Assembly: GCF_000341345.1 (NCBI RefSeq)
Contig: NC_020302.1
Coordinates: 2,522,075 to 2,586,074, forward strand
Direction of reading: 5' to 3'
DNA: 64,000 nt
Source of the DNA: Corynebacterium halotolerans YIM 70093 = DSM 44683
GTDB lineage: Bacteria > Actinomycetota > Actinomycetes > Mycobacteriales > Mycobacteriaceae
The position numbers and the translations under genes were made by a program. Every line of letters starts with the position of its first letter. Positions within the stretch are counted from its first letter, which is position 1. The notes under the pieces were generated by a model. That model did no database searches. It was not told the origin of the DNA and worked only from the letters and a program-made list of their open reading frames with translations. Positions 8,507 through 18,839 of the stretch are shown here, in pieces.

Positions 8507-8530
8507 GGGGGGGGGGTTGGGCCGCCCCCC
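8507..8530. terminator. Possible G/C-run hairpin between fasR and acpS
   Basis: Ten consecutive G (8507-8516) are followed after eight bases by six C (8525-8530). The runs can pair as a stem between the two convergent genes. A run of ten G is also prone to length error in sequencing. Confidence 0.35.
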
Positions 8531-8560
8531 ACGGGAAACACGCCTTCCACCTGAGACGCA

Positions 8561-8995
8561 TCATCGGGGGCGCCCGGCTCCCGGCCGCCCCACCTCCAGC
8601 AGCACCGTCGCCGTGGCGTAGTCGCCGTCATGGCTGATGCTCAGGGACGTGTGCACCTGCCCCAGCGAGTGGGCCACCGCCCCGGCGACCTGTCCGCGCA
8701 GCGCAAGGGCCACCCTCCCCCACCGGTCCGGCTGGACCTCGATCTCGGACCAGGTGACCTGCTCGGCCGGGATGACGGGCGGGCGCCCGTACATCGCCTG
8801 CGACCACGCCTTGATGAACGCCTCCTTCGCCGCCCAGCGGCCCGCCAGATGCTCCGCCCGGTCGGGCTTGCCGGCGGCGGCCCGCAGCTCGAGCGCGGAG
8901 AACACCGACTCGAAGGTGCTGCCGGGGGTCTCCAGCTGCCCACGGAACCCGGGCACGTGGACGAGGTCGATGCCGACGAAGTGGCGGTTATCCAT
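8561..8995 (-). CDS. acpS: Holo-[acyl-carrier-protein] synthase
   Basis: AcpS transfers 4'-phosphopantetheine from CoA to the serine of acyl carrier proteins or domains. The 144-residue protein has the N-terminal GIDLVHV (Mg-binding Asp), the AGRWAAKEAFIKAW motif and the C-terminal LSISHDGDYATA segment, all typical of the family. The start is ATG 8995; an upstream extension in the same frame is not family-like. The type I FAS encoded next to it has no phosphopantetheinyl transferase domain that I can see, so this enzyme is its likely activator. Confidence 0.92.
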   Translation of the reverse strand: MDNRHFVGIDLVHVPGFRGQLETPGSTFESVFSALELRAAAGKPDRAEHLAGRWAAKEAFIKAWSQAMYGRPPVIPAEQVTWSEIEVQPDRWGRVALALRGQVAGAVAHSLGQVHTSLSISHDGDYATATVLLEVGRPGAGRPR

Positions 8996-9190
8996 GCCCC
9001 CATCGTCCCACGCCCCCGCCCGCCGCGGGGGCAGCGGATGCCGGGCGACAGCGGACGCGGGACCGCAGCGCAACGACCGGTGGGCCCACCCCTCCCGGGG
9101 TCCTCCGCCGCTCGCCTGCGCTTATGGTGACCGGCACGGAACACACCTAGAGTGGCGGTACACACACCCTGAGGAAAGGAACTGAGAGCA

Positions 9191-9475
9191 ATGGGCGACA
9201 TCAAGCGAGCCATCTTCGGTGCCACCAACACGAATGACCAGCCTCAGACGAAGAAGCCGGACCCGAAGAACGAGGACAACGTCCCGGAGAAGGACACCAC
9301 CACGAACTCCGGCCCAGTGGAAAACGACCAGTCCGATCCCTCGACGGTCTCGGACTCCGACGGCCCCACCCATGAGCAGCCGACGTCCGAGTCGCAGCCG
9401 GACAACTCGCGGCAGCGCACCGGCGAGGACGACGCCGACGACTACTACGCCCCGTCGGATCAGACCCGCAGCTGA
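9191..9475 (+). CDS. Small acidic, probably disordered hypothetical protein
   Basis: This 94-residue protein is unrecognised. After MGDIKRAIFG it is almost entirely polar (Asp, Glu, Asn, Gln, Ser, Thr, Pro), with no hydrophobic core, cysteine or repeat, and it is very acidic towards the C-terminus (GEDDADDYY). It looks intrinsically disordered and cytoplasmic. The ATG 9191 has GAGGAAAGGA at 9171-9180 and the frame ends just before a strong terminator, which supports a real gene. Function cannot be inferred. Confidence 0.65.
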   Translation: MGDIKRAIFGATNTNDQPQTKKPDPKNEDNVPEKDTTTNSGPVENDQSDPSTVSDSDGPTHEQPTSESQPDNSRQRTGEDDADDYYAPSDQTRS

Positions 9476-9492
9476 TCCCTGCCCGACCGAGG

Positions 9493-9532
9493 CCGACGGC
9501 CCCACCGGAAAAACTTCCGGTGGGGCCGTCGG
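9493..9532. terminator. Bidirectional terminator between the small acidic gene and fas
   Basis: A perfect 18-bp stem (9493-9510 with 9515-9532) and a 4-nt loop AAAC lie between convergent genes. The fas stop is at 9554 on the minus strand. Confidence 0.85.
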
Positions 9533-9553
9533 TGTCAGGCACGCAGGCGGGGG

Positions 9554-12500
9554 CTAGATCTCGCCCCCGGTGCGCAGCACGCCGTCGACGAGACGGGCGT
9601 CGTCGTCGAGCAGGACCGCGGCCTCGCGCTCCTTGACGACGTCGCCGGTACCGCCCAGGTTGCGGTCGACCGGGCGCTCGTAGAGCGGGGCCTGGCCGTG
9701 CATGCCGGCGACGAGGCGGCGCAGACCGGCCTCCTCGCGGGCGGCGGCGGCCTTCTCCCAGGCCTCGGCGGCGGCGTCGCCACGCTCGGCGCGGAGAGCC
9801 TCGAGGAAGGCACCCGGGTGGACGATGCCCACCAGCGCGGAGACGTGGCCGAAGCCGAGCGAGGTCACCAGGCCGGCCTTCGGCGCCCGGGCACGCAGGT
9901 CCAGCTGCTCGCGCAGCCACACCAGGTGCTGGTGGCGCTCCAGGACCGGATCGACGCAGTCGAGCGACATGTTCGCCGGCAGGATGCCGGAGCGCAGGAC
10001 CTGGGTCAGGCCGATCATCTGGAAGGCGGCGGCACCACCCTTGGCGTGGCCCGTCAGCGTCTTCTGGGAGATGACGTAGAGCGGGTTGCCGTCCGCACGC
10101 CCCATGGAGGCGGCGATGCGCTCGTGCAGGTCCGACTCGTTCGGGTCATTGGCGTTGGTGGAGGTGTCGTGCTTGGAGATGATCGCGATCTCATCGGCCG
10201 ACACGTCCAGCCGGCCCAGCTGCTCGGCCAGCCGGGAGTTCACGCCACCACGGGCGGCGGAGAGCGCACCCAGGCCCGGGGCCGGGATGGAGGTGTGCGC
10301 CCCGTCGGCGAAGGACTCGGCGAAACCGATCACACCCAGGACCGGCAGCCCCAGGTCGGCGGCCACGGAGCCGCGGGCCAGCAGCAGGGTGCCACCGCCC
10401 TCGGACTCGATGAAGCCGGCACGACGGCGGTCGTTGGCCCGCGAGAAGAAGCGGTAGTCGATGCCCTTGGCGGCCAGGCCGGCGGAGTCGGCGGTGGCCG
10501 CCATGTCGCCGAAGCCGGTGATGCCCTCGATGGACAGGTCGTCCAGGCCACCGGCGACGACGAAGTCGGCCTTGCCCAGGGCGATCTTGTCGTAGCCCTC
10601 CTCCACGGAGACCGCGGCGGTGGCACAGGCGGCGACCGGGTGGATCATCTGGCCGTAGCCACCGACGTAGGACTGCATGACGTGCGCGGCGACGACGTTC
10701 GGCAGGGCCTCCTGCAGGATGTCGTTCGCGCGCGGCTCGGCCAGCAGGCCGTCGATGTACAGCGAGCGCATGGACTCGACGCCGCCCATGCCGGTGCCCT
10801 GCGTGGAGGACACGCGCGCCGGGTGGACGTCGCGCAGCAGCTCGGCGGGGGTGAAGCCGGAGGACAGGAACGCGTCGACGGTGCAGACGAGGTTCCACAG
10901 GGCCAGCCGGTCGAGGTTGTCGATCATGTCGGCCGGGATGCCGTAGACGGCCGGGTCGAAGCCCTCCGGGATCTGGCCGCCGACGAACCGCGACATGGTC
11001 ACCCGCCGCGGCACGCGCACGGCGGAGCCGGCGTGGCGCACGACGGTCCACTCGCCGCCCTCCTCGTCGAAGAAGGCGCTGGTGTGCTCCGGATCGGTGT
11101 CGACGAAGGTCTTCGCGGTGGCCTTGTCGGAGACCGTGAAGGACAGGTCCTTGTCGAGGTAGACCGTGGTCAGCTCCGGCGCGAGGTTGTCGAGCATGCC
11201 GAAGTCGTCGTGGTAGCGGCGCACGCCGATCTTGGCGATGACCTCGTCGTGGAAGCGGGAGTGGATCTCCTCCTCCGGGACCTCGTTCTCCTCGGCGTCG
11301 TACCAGGCGCCGTCCCAGTGGATGAGGCCCATGGACCAGGCCAGCTCGGTCACACCGGCGGCGGTGAGTTCGCCGGACAGCTCGGCGTCGAAACGCGTGC
11401 GGGCGGAGCCGTAGGGGCCCAGCTCGCCGGCGCCGACGAGCACGACCATGTCGTCGAGCTTCTGGCTCACCCCGGAGAACTCCGGCCTCGTCCAGTTGAG
11501 GCGGCGGTACGGGGTGGGCAGGGCGGCCAGCGTGCGCGGCTCCGCCTGCTGCTCCGGAGCCCCGGACTGCGCGGCGTCGGCCGCGGCCTCGCGGGCCAGC
11601 TCGGCGATGTTGAAGGTGGACTCGGCGAGCCCGCCGGACAGGTCGACCGTGACCGGGGACTGCGCGGCCTGCGCGCGGACCTCGTCGGTGGCCTGGGCGA
11701 TGAGCTGTTCGGCGATCTCGGCCGGGGAGTAGGTGGCCACGCCCTTGGCCTCGACGGCCTCGACCAGCGGGTCGTTGCCGCCCATCAGGCCGGTGCCACG
11801 CACCCAGCCGATCAGCGCGTGGACGAGACTGGTGCGCTCGCCCCAGACCGGCTCGGCGTTCCAGCGGGTGACCACGGCGTCGAGCGCCGCCTTGGACTCG
11901 CCGTAGGCGCCGTCGCCGCCGAAGCGGCCGCGGTTCGGCGAGCCCGGGAGGACCACATGCAGGCGCTTGCCCACGTGGGTGTCGGAGCCGATCCCGGACA
12001 GGCCGGCGATCAGGCGCTCGACGGCCCACAGCAGCAGACGCATCTGGGCCTCGGACTGCGGGCCGGCGTCGGCCAGGGTGCCGGCGACGCGCGGCGCGGC
12101 GAAGGGGAACAGCAGCGTCGGGATGAGGGCCGGCTTGAGGACCTCCTTCTGGCCGTTGACGGTGGCGGTCTGCTCGGTGCCGATCCACTCGATCACGGAG
12201 TCCAGGTCGGAGAAGGCCGACAGGTTGGCCGGGATGATCCACAGCGCGGCGGTGCCGCGGGCGGAGCGCGAGTAGATCCGCTTGTAGAACTTCAGGCGCT
12301 CGGTCGACAGGCTGGAGGTGGTCACCACGACGGTGGCGCCACCGGCCAGCAGCTTCTCGACGACCGCGGCGGCGATGGAGTTCGGGGACGCGCCGGTGAC
12401 GACGGCGACCTCGCCGGTGTACTCGAGGACCTCGCTGGCCCGCGCCTGCGCGGCCTGCTCGGGCAGGCCCAGGTACTCGGCCTGCTTCGCGACGTTCTCA

Positions 12501-15500
12501 CCGGTGCCGGTGACGTCCAGCTGGTCGACGTCGATCTGGCCGAGCGCGGCGCGGGTGAGGTCCTCCCGGGCGGAGGCCCAGCGGTCGTCGATGAGCACGG
12601 CCAGATCCGCGTCGAAGCGCGGGGCGACCTGGCGCGGCCAGTCGGAGCCGAGCTCGCGGGAGACCAGCTCGAACAGCGCGTTCGCGTCCTCCTCGTCCTC
12701 GAGGTTCTGGTTCGGGACCTGCTCGATGCCGAGCTGGGTGAGGATGGTCCGGGCGGTCTCCGCCAGGACACCGGACTGGCCGGTGACCTGCTCGGCGAAC
12801 TCGCCCAGGGCGGCGGAGTCGACGACTCCCCCACCGGCACCGCCGGCGGACGGCAGGGACACGGACACACCCTGCTTCGCGGCGACGGCCTGGACGGCGG
12901 CGTCGATGAGCTGATCCAGCTCGGCCGAGTTGCCCGGAGCGGCCGGGGCCAGGGAGGCCAGGTCGCCGCCACGCAGGGAGGAACCCTCGCGGGCACCGAT
13001 GACGACCTCGGCGACGACGTGGTCGGCCCAGCCCTGGCCGAGCTGCCAGGTGCCGGTGACCCGCTCGGCCACGTAGGCCGGCTTCTTGCCGGTCGGACCG
13101 GTGATGCGGCGCAGGCCGTCGGCGACGGAGTCGCCGAGGACCGGACCGAAGGCGGAGTAGCCCTTGGCCATCTTGGTGACGGTGGCCTTCAGGTCGTTCA
13201 GCTCCGCGTCGGCGGCGCCGTCGATGGCGCCCAGGCCGAACTCCACGCCCAGGTCCAGCAGCAGCTGGTTGCGGCGGGAGGAGACCCCCTCGACGAGGGT
13301 TTCGATGGAGTCGGTCGCGCCCATCTGATCCGGGCGGACCTTGGTCCACACGGCGATGAGCATCTCGGTGGCGTCGGCCGGGGTGAACGCGATGTCGTCC
13401 GGGCGCGGGCCACCGGTCGCGGCCGGCGCCGGGGCGGTCTCGGTCGGGGCCGGGGCGGCCGCGGCCTGGGCCTCGGCGGTCTGCTGCTGCGCAGGCGTCC
13501 CGGTGCCCTGGGTGTTCTCCTCCGCCTCGGCGACCTCGCGGACGAGCTCGTCGGTGGCGAAGACGGTCTGGCGGTCGCGCTCGACGTTGAGCACCTCGAT
13601 CGGGGTGCCGGCGTACTGCGGCAGGCGCAGGGTCTGGCCCAGCATGTTGGCCAGGGTCGGCGAGGAGCCGACACCGACCTCGACGAAGCGCTCCATGCCC
13701 AGACCGCCGTGCGCGCGGTCGCGCAGGATGAGGTCCTGGGTCTCGATCCAGCGGACCGGGGAGGCGAACTGCCAGGCCAGCAGCTCGATGAGCAGCGTGC
13801 GGGCGAGCTTGCCCTCGTCCTTCGCGGCCGCGTCGAAATCGGCCAGGATCTCGTTGATGTAGGGCGAGTCCACGACGTCGGCGATCGAACGGACGAAGTC
13901 CTCCGTCAGCTCGAACGGGCGGGCCACGAGGTTCGGGATGTAGCGGTCCTTGAGCACCGACAGGTCCGCGCCGTGCGGCAGCAGGGAGTCCAGGTGCTCG
14001 CGGAAGTCGTCCACACCGTCGCGCAGGTGGCTGGAGTGGAAGGGCACGTCGATGCCCGGGATGCGGATGAAGGCGCGCATGCCCGGGGCCCTGGTCTCGG
14101 CGTCGGCCTTGAGCGCCTGGAGGCCGGCGCGGGTGCCGGCGACGGCGTACTGCACGCCGGCGATGTTGTAGTTGACGATCTCCAGGAACTCGCCGGTCTT
14201 CTCGGCGATCTCCGCGACGTAGCCGTGGACGTTCTTCGCGCTCAGGCCCATCTTGTTGGGCCGCAGGGCGGCCAGACCGTAGTTGGAGTTGCCGGCTGCG
14301 TCGCGCTCGACCAGACGGTGCATGGTCAGGCCGCGGCGGTAGACGATCTCCACGACGGACTCCAGCGACAGCACACCCGAGTAGGCGGCCAGGGCGTTGT
14401 ACTCGCCGACGGAGTGGCCGGCGAAGTAGGCGCGCTGGTTCAGTGCGCCCGCCTCCTCCATCTCGGCGACCTGGGCGCAGCCCAGGGTGGCCATGGCGAC
14501 CTGGGTGAACTGGGTCAGGAAGAGCACACCCTCCGGGTGGTGGAAGCGCTCGCCGTCGACGACTACCTCGACCGGGTTGTTCTGCACGATCTCCAGGACG
14601 GAGAAGCCCAGCCGGGAGCGGGTGTGGCGGTCGGCGCGATCCCAGACCTCGCGGGCGGCCTGCGAGGAGGCGCGGGACTCCATGCCCATGCCCTGGGACT
14701 GGATGCCCTGGCCCGGGAAGCCGTAGAAGGTGCTCGGCGCGGCCATCACGGCGGTGGCGGTGAGCACCAGGTTGCCGTTGACGGTGGCGGTCACGGAGCG
14801 GACCTCGCCGCGGCCGGGGCGGTTGTCCACGCCCGAGCGCTCGACGGTGAACTCGATGGTCTGGCCGGGCAGGATGACGCCGAGCATGGTGGCGGTGTAC
14901 TCGACGACCTTGCCCGGGGAGGTGGTGGTGTTCTCGTCGGAGAAGCCGGCGGCCGCGACGAGTTCACCGATGGCGGAGGTCCACATGCCGTGGACGATCA
15001 CGCCGCCCCCCGGCAGGCCGGCCAGCTTGGCGGCGGTGTCGGAGACGTGGATCGGGTTGCGGTCGCCGGAGACGATCGCGAAGGGCTTCATCGACGTCGG
15101 GGCGACGACGCGGGCGAAGGAGCGGAAGGAGCGCGGGGTGTCGACCACGCTCGGCAGCGCCGAGGTGTTGGTGCGCGCGGTCGCCTCGCCGTTGCGGCCG
15201 CGGATGGCGAAGCGCTCGGACAGGGTGGCCAGCGGCTCACCGTCCACGCTCAGCTGGGCGCGGACCACGACGAGGCGGCCCATGTTGGTGTCGGTGACCT
15301 CGTCGGCGGTGGCGGTGGCGGACAGCTCGACGGCGCCGTCGGTCGCCTCCGGCAGCTCGCCGAGCATGGTCAGGTGGTGCTCGAGGTGGACCAGGGAGAG
15401 CATGCCCTCGACCACGGAGGCCGAGTCGGTGCCCGGGATGACCGCGGAGCGCACGGCCGCGAAGACGGCGGGCCAGGCCCGCCCGACCAGGACGTCCGGG

Positions 15501-18500
15501 GCGGTGCCGTGGGAGGCCAGGGTGCCCGGCAGATGGCCGGTGGTGACGTTGTCGTAGTCGGCCAGCAGCTCGGCGTCGATGGTGGTGGACCACTCCGCGA
15601 CACCGTCGGTGACCTCGGCAAGCTCGCCCCCGGCGGCCACGCGGGTGAGCTCGGCCATGGCGGTCTCGGCGTCGGCCTGGGTGACCTGCGGGACGGCGCC
15701 CGCGGGGGCGTCGGTCGGGAGGGTGAAGCGGATGACCAGGTCGGTGGTGGTGCCGGTGGCGGTGGAGCCGGCGAGCGGGACGGTCAGCTCGGCGTGCTCC
15801 TCATCGACGGCGGTCAGCGTCGCACCGGTGGCACCGTGGGTGGCCGCGGTGCGGTCGTCGTTGAGCTCCCAGGTCTCCGCGTCGCCGAGGAGGGCGATGA
15901 AGGAGTGCTGGTGGCGACCGGCCCAGTAGGTGCCCGGCGCGGCCAGGACGTGCTCGACGACGGTGCGCCCGTGCTCGACCGGCTGCTCGCCGGCGGCCTC
16001 GAGGCGGTCGACGGAGGCGGCGTTGAAGCGCTCCAGCAGGTCGGCGATGGGCTCGTCGGCGCGGGTGATGCCGGAGACGGCGGCCGGTCCCGGGATGATG
16101 CACACGGCGTCGGCGTCATAGCGGTCGTCGTGGGCCTGCCACAGGGAATCGGAGCGCCACCAGCGGCGCACGTCGGCGTCGATGACCGGGACGAAGTTGA
16201 CCGGCTTGCCGGGGGTGCGGCAGTGGGTGAGGAACCAGGCGACGTCGGCCGGGTGCAGGAGGTCGTCGATGGCCGGGTAGGTCTCGGCGAGCTTCTCGAC
16301 GGCCGCGGCGGCGTCGTCCCCGTATCCGAGTTCGATGACCGGGGTGAAGGTGCCGTGGTCGACCTCGGTGAGGCGGGCCTCGGCGCGCTCGAGCATACCG
16401 GCGAAGCGGCGGTGCCAGGACACGTCGGTCCAGCCCTTGTCGGTGGGGCCGGACAGCTCCAGGTAACGGTTCAGCCACTCGCGGTAGGTCATGGTCTCGA
16501 GGTCGCCGAAGTAGACCTTGGCGGTCTTGCCGATGGCCGCGATGATCTCGTCGCGGCGGGCGGCCACGGCCTCGGCGTCGCCGGCGACCTCGTCGAGGAG
16601 GCGGCCGGCCCGGGCGAAGGAGTTGTCGATCTCGTGGATGTCGGCGCCCAGCTGGGAGCGGCCGGAGGCGATGCCGTTGTTGGCGGAACCGGCACCGACC
16701 CACTCGTTGCCGCCGGCGGCCTCGACGAGCAGCTGCTTGACCTGCGGGGAGGTGGTGGCCTCCTGGGCGGCCATGGCGGCGGTGCCGATGAGGATGCCGT
16801 CCACCGGCATGGCGGGCAGGTCGTACTTCTCGGCCCAGGAGCCGGTGATGTAGTCGGCGGCCTGCTCCGGGGTGCCGATGCCGCCGCCGACGGCGAGCAC
16901 GGTGTTCCGGCGGGCGCGGATGTCGCCGTAGGTGGCGATCAGCAGCTCGTCCAGGTCCTCCCAGGAGTGGTGGCCACCGGCCTTGCCGCCCTCGACGTGG
17001 AGGATGATCGGGATCTCCGGCACGGCGTCGGCGATCTTGAGGATCTGGTTGATGTGGCGGACTGCGCCCGGCTTGAAGGCGATCCAGGGGAAGCCGGCGT
17101 CGCGCAGCTCGTGGATGATCGCCACGGCGTCGTCCTGCTCGGGGATGCCGGCGGAGATGACCACGCCGTCGAGCGGAGCGCCGTTGGTGCGGGCCTTGGT
17201 GACCAGCTTCTTGCCGCCGAAGTGCAGGCCCCACAGGTAGGGGTCCAGGAACATGGTGTTGAACTGGGCGTTGACGCCCGGCTTCAGCAGTCCGGCGAGC
17301 TTGTCCAGGTTGCCGTCGAGGATCTCCGGGGTGACCTGGCCGCCGCCGGCGAGCTCGGCCCAGTGGCCGGCGTTCGCGGCCGCGGCGACGATCGCCGGGT
17401 CGACGGTGGTCGGGGTCATGCCGGCGAGCAGCATGGGGCTGCGGCCGGTCAGCTCGGTGAAGCGGGTGACCAGGCGGTTGCGGCCGCGGTACTTCTCGAT
17501 GCGCGGGGCGTAGGTGGACCAGTCGACGGGCAGCTCGGGGGCCAGGCCGGCGTCGAACAGCGCGGCCTGTCCCTCGTTGCCGCAGACCACCAGCGTGCCG
17601 ACGCCGCGGCCGGCGGCGATGCGGCGGGTCAGCGGGTCGACGCCGCCGTCCGGGCCGACGTCGAGGATCCACTTCGCGCCCTGGGCGATGACACCGTCGA
17701 CCTCGGCGGGCCAGTCCACCGGGGTGACCAGCACGGCGTCGGCGGCCTCGCGGGCGATGGTCTCGTCGAGACCGCACTGCTTCGCCCAGGCCACGGCCTG
17801 CTCCACGGCAGTCTCCATGGCCGGGTGGTGGAAGGCGGTCTGGACGTTGAGCGGGGAAAAGCGCGGATTGAACGGGGTGCCGCCGCGCTCCTTGTTCTCC
17901 ACGGCCTTGGCGTCGCGGTCGGCGAGCTTACGCAGCGCGTCGATGACGGCGGCGTTGTCGTGCGGGCGGCCCACGAGGACGAAGTTGTCGCGGGCGTTGC
18001 GCAGGCCGACGACCGGGCGGATCTCCTGCGGGACCTCGGCGCAGACCCGGTCGATGGCCTGCTGCAGCTGCTCGGCGGTGATGCCGGAGATGGCGACCAT
18101 CGGCATCTGCCCGCCCTGCTGGATGAGACCGGTCATCCGGGAGGTGCGGGTGATGGCGGAGCCGATGAGCTGGGCGATGGCCAGCAGGTCGGCGGCCTCC
18201 GCGCGGCCCTGGACGGCGAAGGCGCCGAGGACACCCTGGGAGTGGCCGATCGCGGCGACGGCCTCATCGAGATTGAGGCCCTGGTTCTTCAGCGACTCGC
18301 ACGTGGCGAGCTGGGAGGTGAGGATGCCCGGGACGGACACCGCGGCCTGGGCGGTGTCGAAGGACGGGGCGTCCTCGCTCCGGGCCCAGGTGACCGGATC
18401 GAAGCCGAAGGGCCGGGTACCGGCGAGCTCGTCCGTGACAGGCTCAAGCGTGGTGGCTGCCCGGGCGACGAGCCCGTCGATGGCGGAGCCGACACCGGCA

Positions 18501-18625
18501 GCCACGGAGGCGCGCAGGGTCTTCAACCAGTCGTAGCCCTGACCGGCGAAGGCCAGGGCGAACGGCTCGCGGTCGAAGCGGTTGATCAGTCGGTCCGTCC
18601 GAAAGGAGGTGCTGTATTCGGTCAC
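9554..18625 (-). CDS. fas: Type I multifunctional fatty acid synthase
   Basis: This protein of about 3023 residues carries all activities for de novo fatty acid synthesis in one chain, in the actinobacterial order. In approximate residue numbers: acetyltransferase with GHSQG (127); FMN/NADPH enoyl reductase region with GGGIGTPEQA (575); hot-dog dehydratase with SGDRNPIHVSD (1190); malonyl/palmitoyl transferase with GHSVGEY (1404); acyl carrier domain with GVSSRRNQ (1781); ketoreductase with VVTGASPNS (2072) and a later GAYGESKAA; ketosynthase with catalytic Cys in ACATAA (about 2667), SKHDTSTNAND and TGHAKGG. No phosphopantetheinyl transferase domain follows. The start is GTG 18625 with AGGAG upstream; a longer reading frame adds 29 unlikely residues. 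By position next to fasR and acpS it corresponds to C. glutamicum fasB, but it may be the only FAS here. Confidence 0.96.
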   Translation of the reverse strand: MTEYSTSFRTDRLINRFDREPFALAFAGQGYDWLKTLRASVAAGVGSAIDGLVARAATTLEPVTDELAGTRPFGFDPVTWARSEDAPSFDTAQAAVSVPGILTSQLATCESLKNQGLNLDEAVAAIGHSQGVLGAFAVQGRAEAADLLAIAQLIGSAITRTSRMTGLIQQGGQMPMVAISGITAEQLQQAIDRVCAEVPQEIRPVVGLRNARDNFVLVGRPHDNAAVIDALRKLADRDAKAVENKERGGTPFNPRFSPLNVQTAFHHPAMETAVEQAVAWAKQCGLDETIAREAADAVLVTPVDWPAEVDGVIAQGAKWILDVGPDGGVDPLTRRIAAGRGVGTLVVCGNEGQAALFDAGLAPELPVDWSTYAPRIEKYRGRNRLVTRFTELTGRSPMLLAGMTPTTVDPAIVAAAANAGHWAELAGGGQVTPEILDGNLDKLAGLLKPGVNAQFNTMFLDPYLWGLHFGGKKLVTKARTNGAPLDGVVISAGIPEQDDAVAIIHELRDAGFPWIAFKPGAVRHINQILKIADAVPEIPIILHVEGGKAGGHHSWEDLDELLIATYGDIRARRNTVLAVGGGIGTPEQAADYITGSWAEKYDLPAMPVDGILIGTAAMAAQEATTSPQVKQLLVEAAGGNEWVGAGSANNGIASGRSQLGADIHEIDNSFARAGRLLDEVAGDAEAVAARRDEIIAAIGKTAKVYFGDLETMTYREWLNRYLELSGPTDKGWTDVSWHRRFAGMLERAEARLTEVDHGTFTPVIELGYGDDAAAAVEKLAETYPAIDDLLHPADVAWFLTHCRTPGKPVNFVPVIDADVRRWWRSDSLWQAHDDRYDADAVCIIPGPAAVSGITRADEPIADLLERFNAASVDRLEAAGEQPVEHGRTVVEHVLAAPGTYWAGRHQHSFIALLGDAETWELNDDRTAATHGATGATLTAVDEEHAELTVPLAGSTATGTTTDLVIRFTLPTDAPAGAVPQVTQADAETAMAELTRVAAGGELAEVTDGVAEWSTTIDAELLADYDNVTTGHLPGTLASHGTAPDVLVGRAWPAVFAAVRSAVIPGTDSASVVEGMLSLVHLEHHLTMLGELPEATDGAVELSATATADEVTDTNMGRLVVVRAQLSVDGEPLATLSERFAIRGRNGEATARTNTSALPSVVDTPRSFRSFARVVAPTSMKPFAIVSGDRNPIHVSDTAAKLAGLPGGGVIVHGMWTSAIGELVAAAGFSDENTTTSPGKVVEYTATMLGVILPGQTIEFTVERSGVDNRPGRGEVRSVTATVNGNLVLTATAVMAAPSTFYGFPGQGIQSQGMGMESRASSQAAREVWDRADRHTRSRLGFSVLEIVQNNPVEVVVDGERFHHPEGVLFLTQFTQVAMATLGCAQVAEMEEAGALNQRAYFAGHSVGEYNALAAYSGVLSLESVVEIVYRRGLTMHRLVERDAAGNSNYGLAALRPNKMGLSAKNVHGYVAEIAEKTGEFLEIVNYNIAGVQYAVAGTRAGLQALKADAETRAPGMRAFIRIPGIDVPFHSSHLRDGVDDFREHLDSLLPHGADLSVLKDRYIPNLVARPFELTEDFVRSIADVVDSPYINEILADFDAAAKDEGKLARTLLIELLAWQFASPVRWIETQDLILRDRAHGGLGMERFVEVGVGSSPTLANMLGQTLRLPQYAGTPIEVLNVERDRQTVFATDELVREVAEAEENTQGTGTPAQQQTAEAQAAAAPAPTETAPAPAATGGPRPDDIAFTPADATEMLIAVWTKVRPDQMGATDSIETLVEGVSSRRNQLLLDLGVEFGLGAIDGAADAELNDLKATVTKMAKGYSAFGPVLGDSVADGLRRITGPTGKKPAYVAERVTGTWQLGQGWADHVVAEVVIGAREGSSLRGGDLASLAPAAPGNSAELDQLIDAAVQAVAAKQGVSVSLPSAGGAGGGVVDSAALGEFAEQVTGQSGVLAETARTILTQLGIEQVPNQNLEDEEDANALFELVSRELGSDWPRQVAPRFDADLAVLIDDRWASAREDLTRAALGQIDVDQLDVTGTGENVAKQAEYLGLPEQAAQARASEVLEYTGEVAVVTGASPNSIAAAVVEKLLAGGATVVVTTSSLSTERLKFYKRIYSRSARGTAALWIIPANLSAFSDLDSVIEWIGTEQTATVNGQKEVLKPALIPTLLFPFAAPRVAGTLADAGPQSEAQMRLLLWAVERLIAGLSGIGSDTHVGKRLHVVLPGSPNRGRFGGDGAYGESKAALDAVVTRWNAEPVWGERTSLVHALIGWVRGTGLMGGNDPLVEAVEAKGVATYSPAEIAEQLIAQATDEVRAQAAQSPVTVDLSGGLAESTFNIAELAREAAADAAQSGAPEQQAEPRTLAALPTPYRRLNWTRPEFSGVSQKLDDMVVLVGAGELGPYGSARTRFDAELSGELTAAGVTELAWSMGLIHWDGAWYDAEENEVPEEEIHSRFHDEVIAKIGVRRYHDDFGMLDNLAPELTTVYLDKDLSFTVSDKATAKTFVDTDPEHTSAFFDEEGGEWTVVRHAGSAVRVPRRVTMSRFVGGQIPEGFDPAVYGIPADMIDNLDRLALWNLVCTVDAFLSSGFTPAELLRDVHPARVSSTQGTGMGGVESMRSLYIDGLLAEPRANDILQEALPNVVAAHVMQSYVGGYGQMIHPVAACATAAVSVEEGYDKIALGKADFVVAGGLDDLSIEGITGFGDMAATADSAGLAAKGIDYRFFSRANDRRRAGFIESEGGGTLLLARGSVAADLGLPVLGVIGFAESFADGAHTSIPAPGLGALSAARGGVNSRLAEQLGRLDVSADEIAIISKHDTSTNANDPNESDLHERIAASMGRADGNPLYVISQKTLTGHAKGGAAAFQMIGLTQVLRSGILPANMSLDCVDPVLERHQHLVWLREQLDLRARAPKAGLVTSLGFGHVSALVGIVHPGAFLEALRAERGDAAAEAWEKAAAAREEAGLRRLVAGMHGQAPLYERPVDRNLGGTGDVVKEREAAVLLDDDARLVDGVLRTGGEI

Positions 18626-18735
18626 GTGAGAACTCGCTCCTGTGTTTCCTACTCGTGCATGACGACATGCGGGCACACTTCGCCCACATGTTTTGCTTGC
18701 CAAATATGCCATAAAATCATGAGGAAAGCGTCATC
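18626..18735 (-). promoter_or_regulatory. fas upstream region with AT-rich promoter and short dyad
   Basis: The 110 bp before the fas GTG contain an AT-rich patch at about 18675-18725 that should hold the promoter. A 5-bp-arm dyad, GCATG-ACGA-CATGC, lies at 18657-18670, and TTTG-N5-CAAA lies nearby. A FasR site is expected here by analogy with C. glutamicum, but I cannot match a consensus with certainty. Confidence 0.35.
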
Positions 18736-18839
18736 TTTCACCGGGGTGTCAGGTGCGTCGCGGATGGGTGACGGGTCCGCAACCACCGAGATCGGGGCAC
18801 GTGCAGCCGGGGGGCGATTCGCCGCGTCAGGCCACTTTT

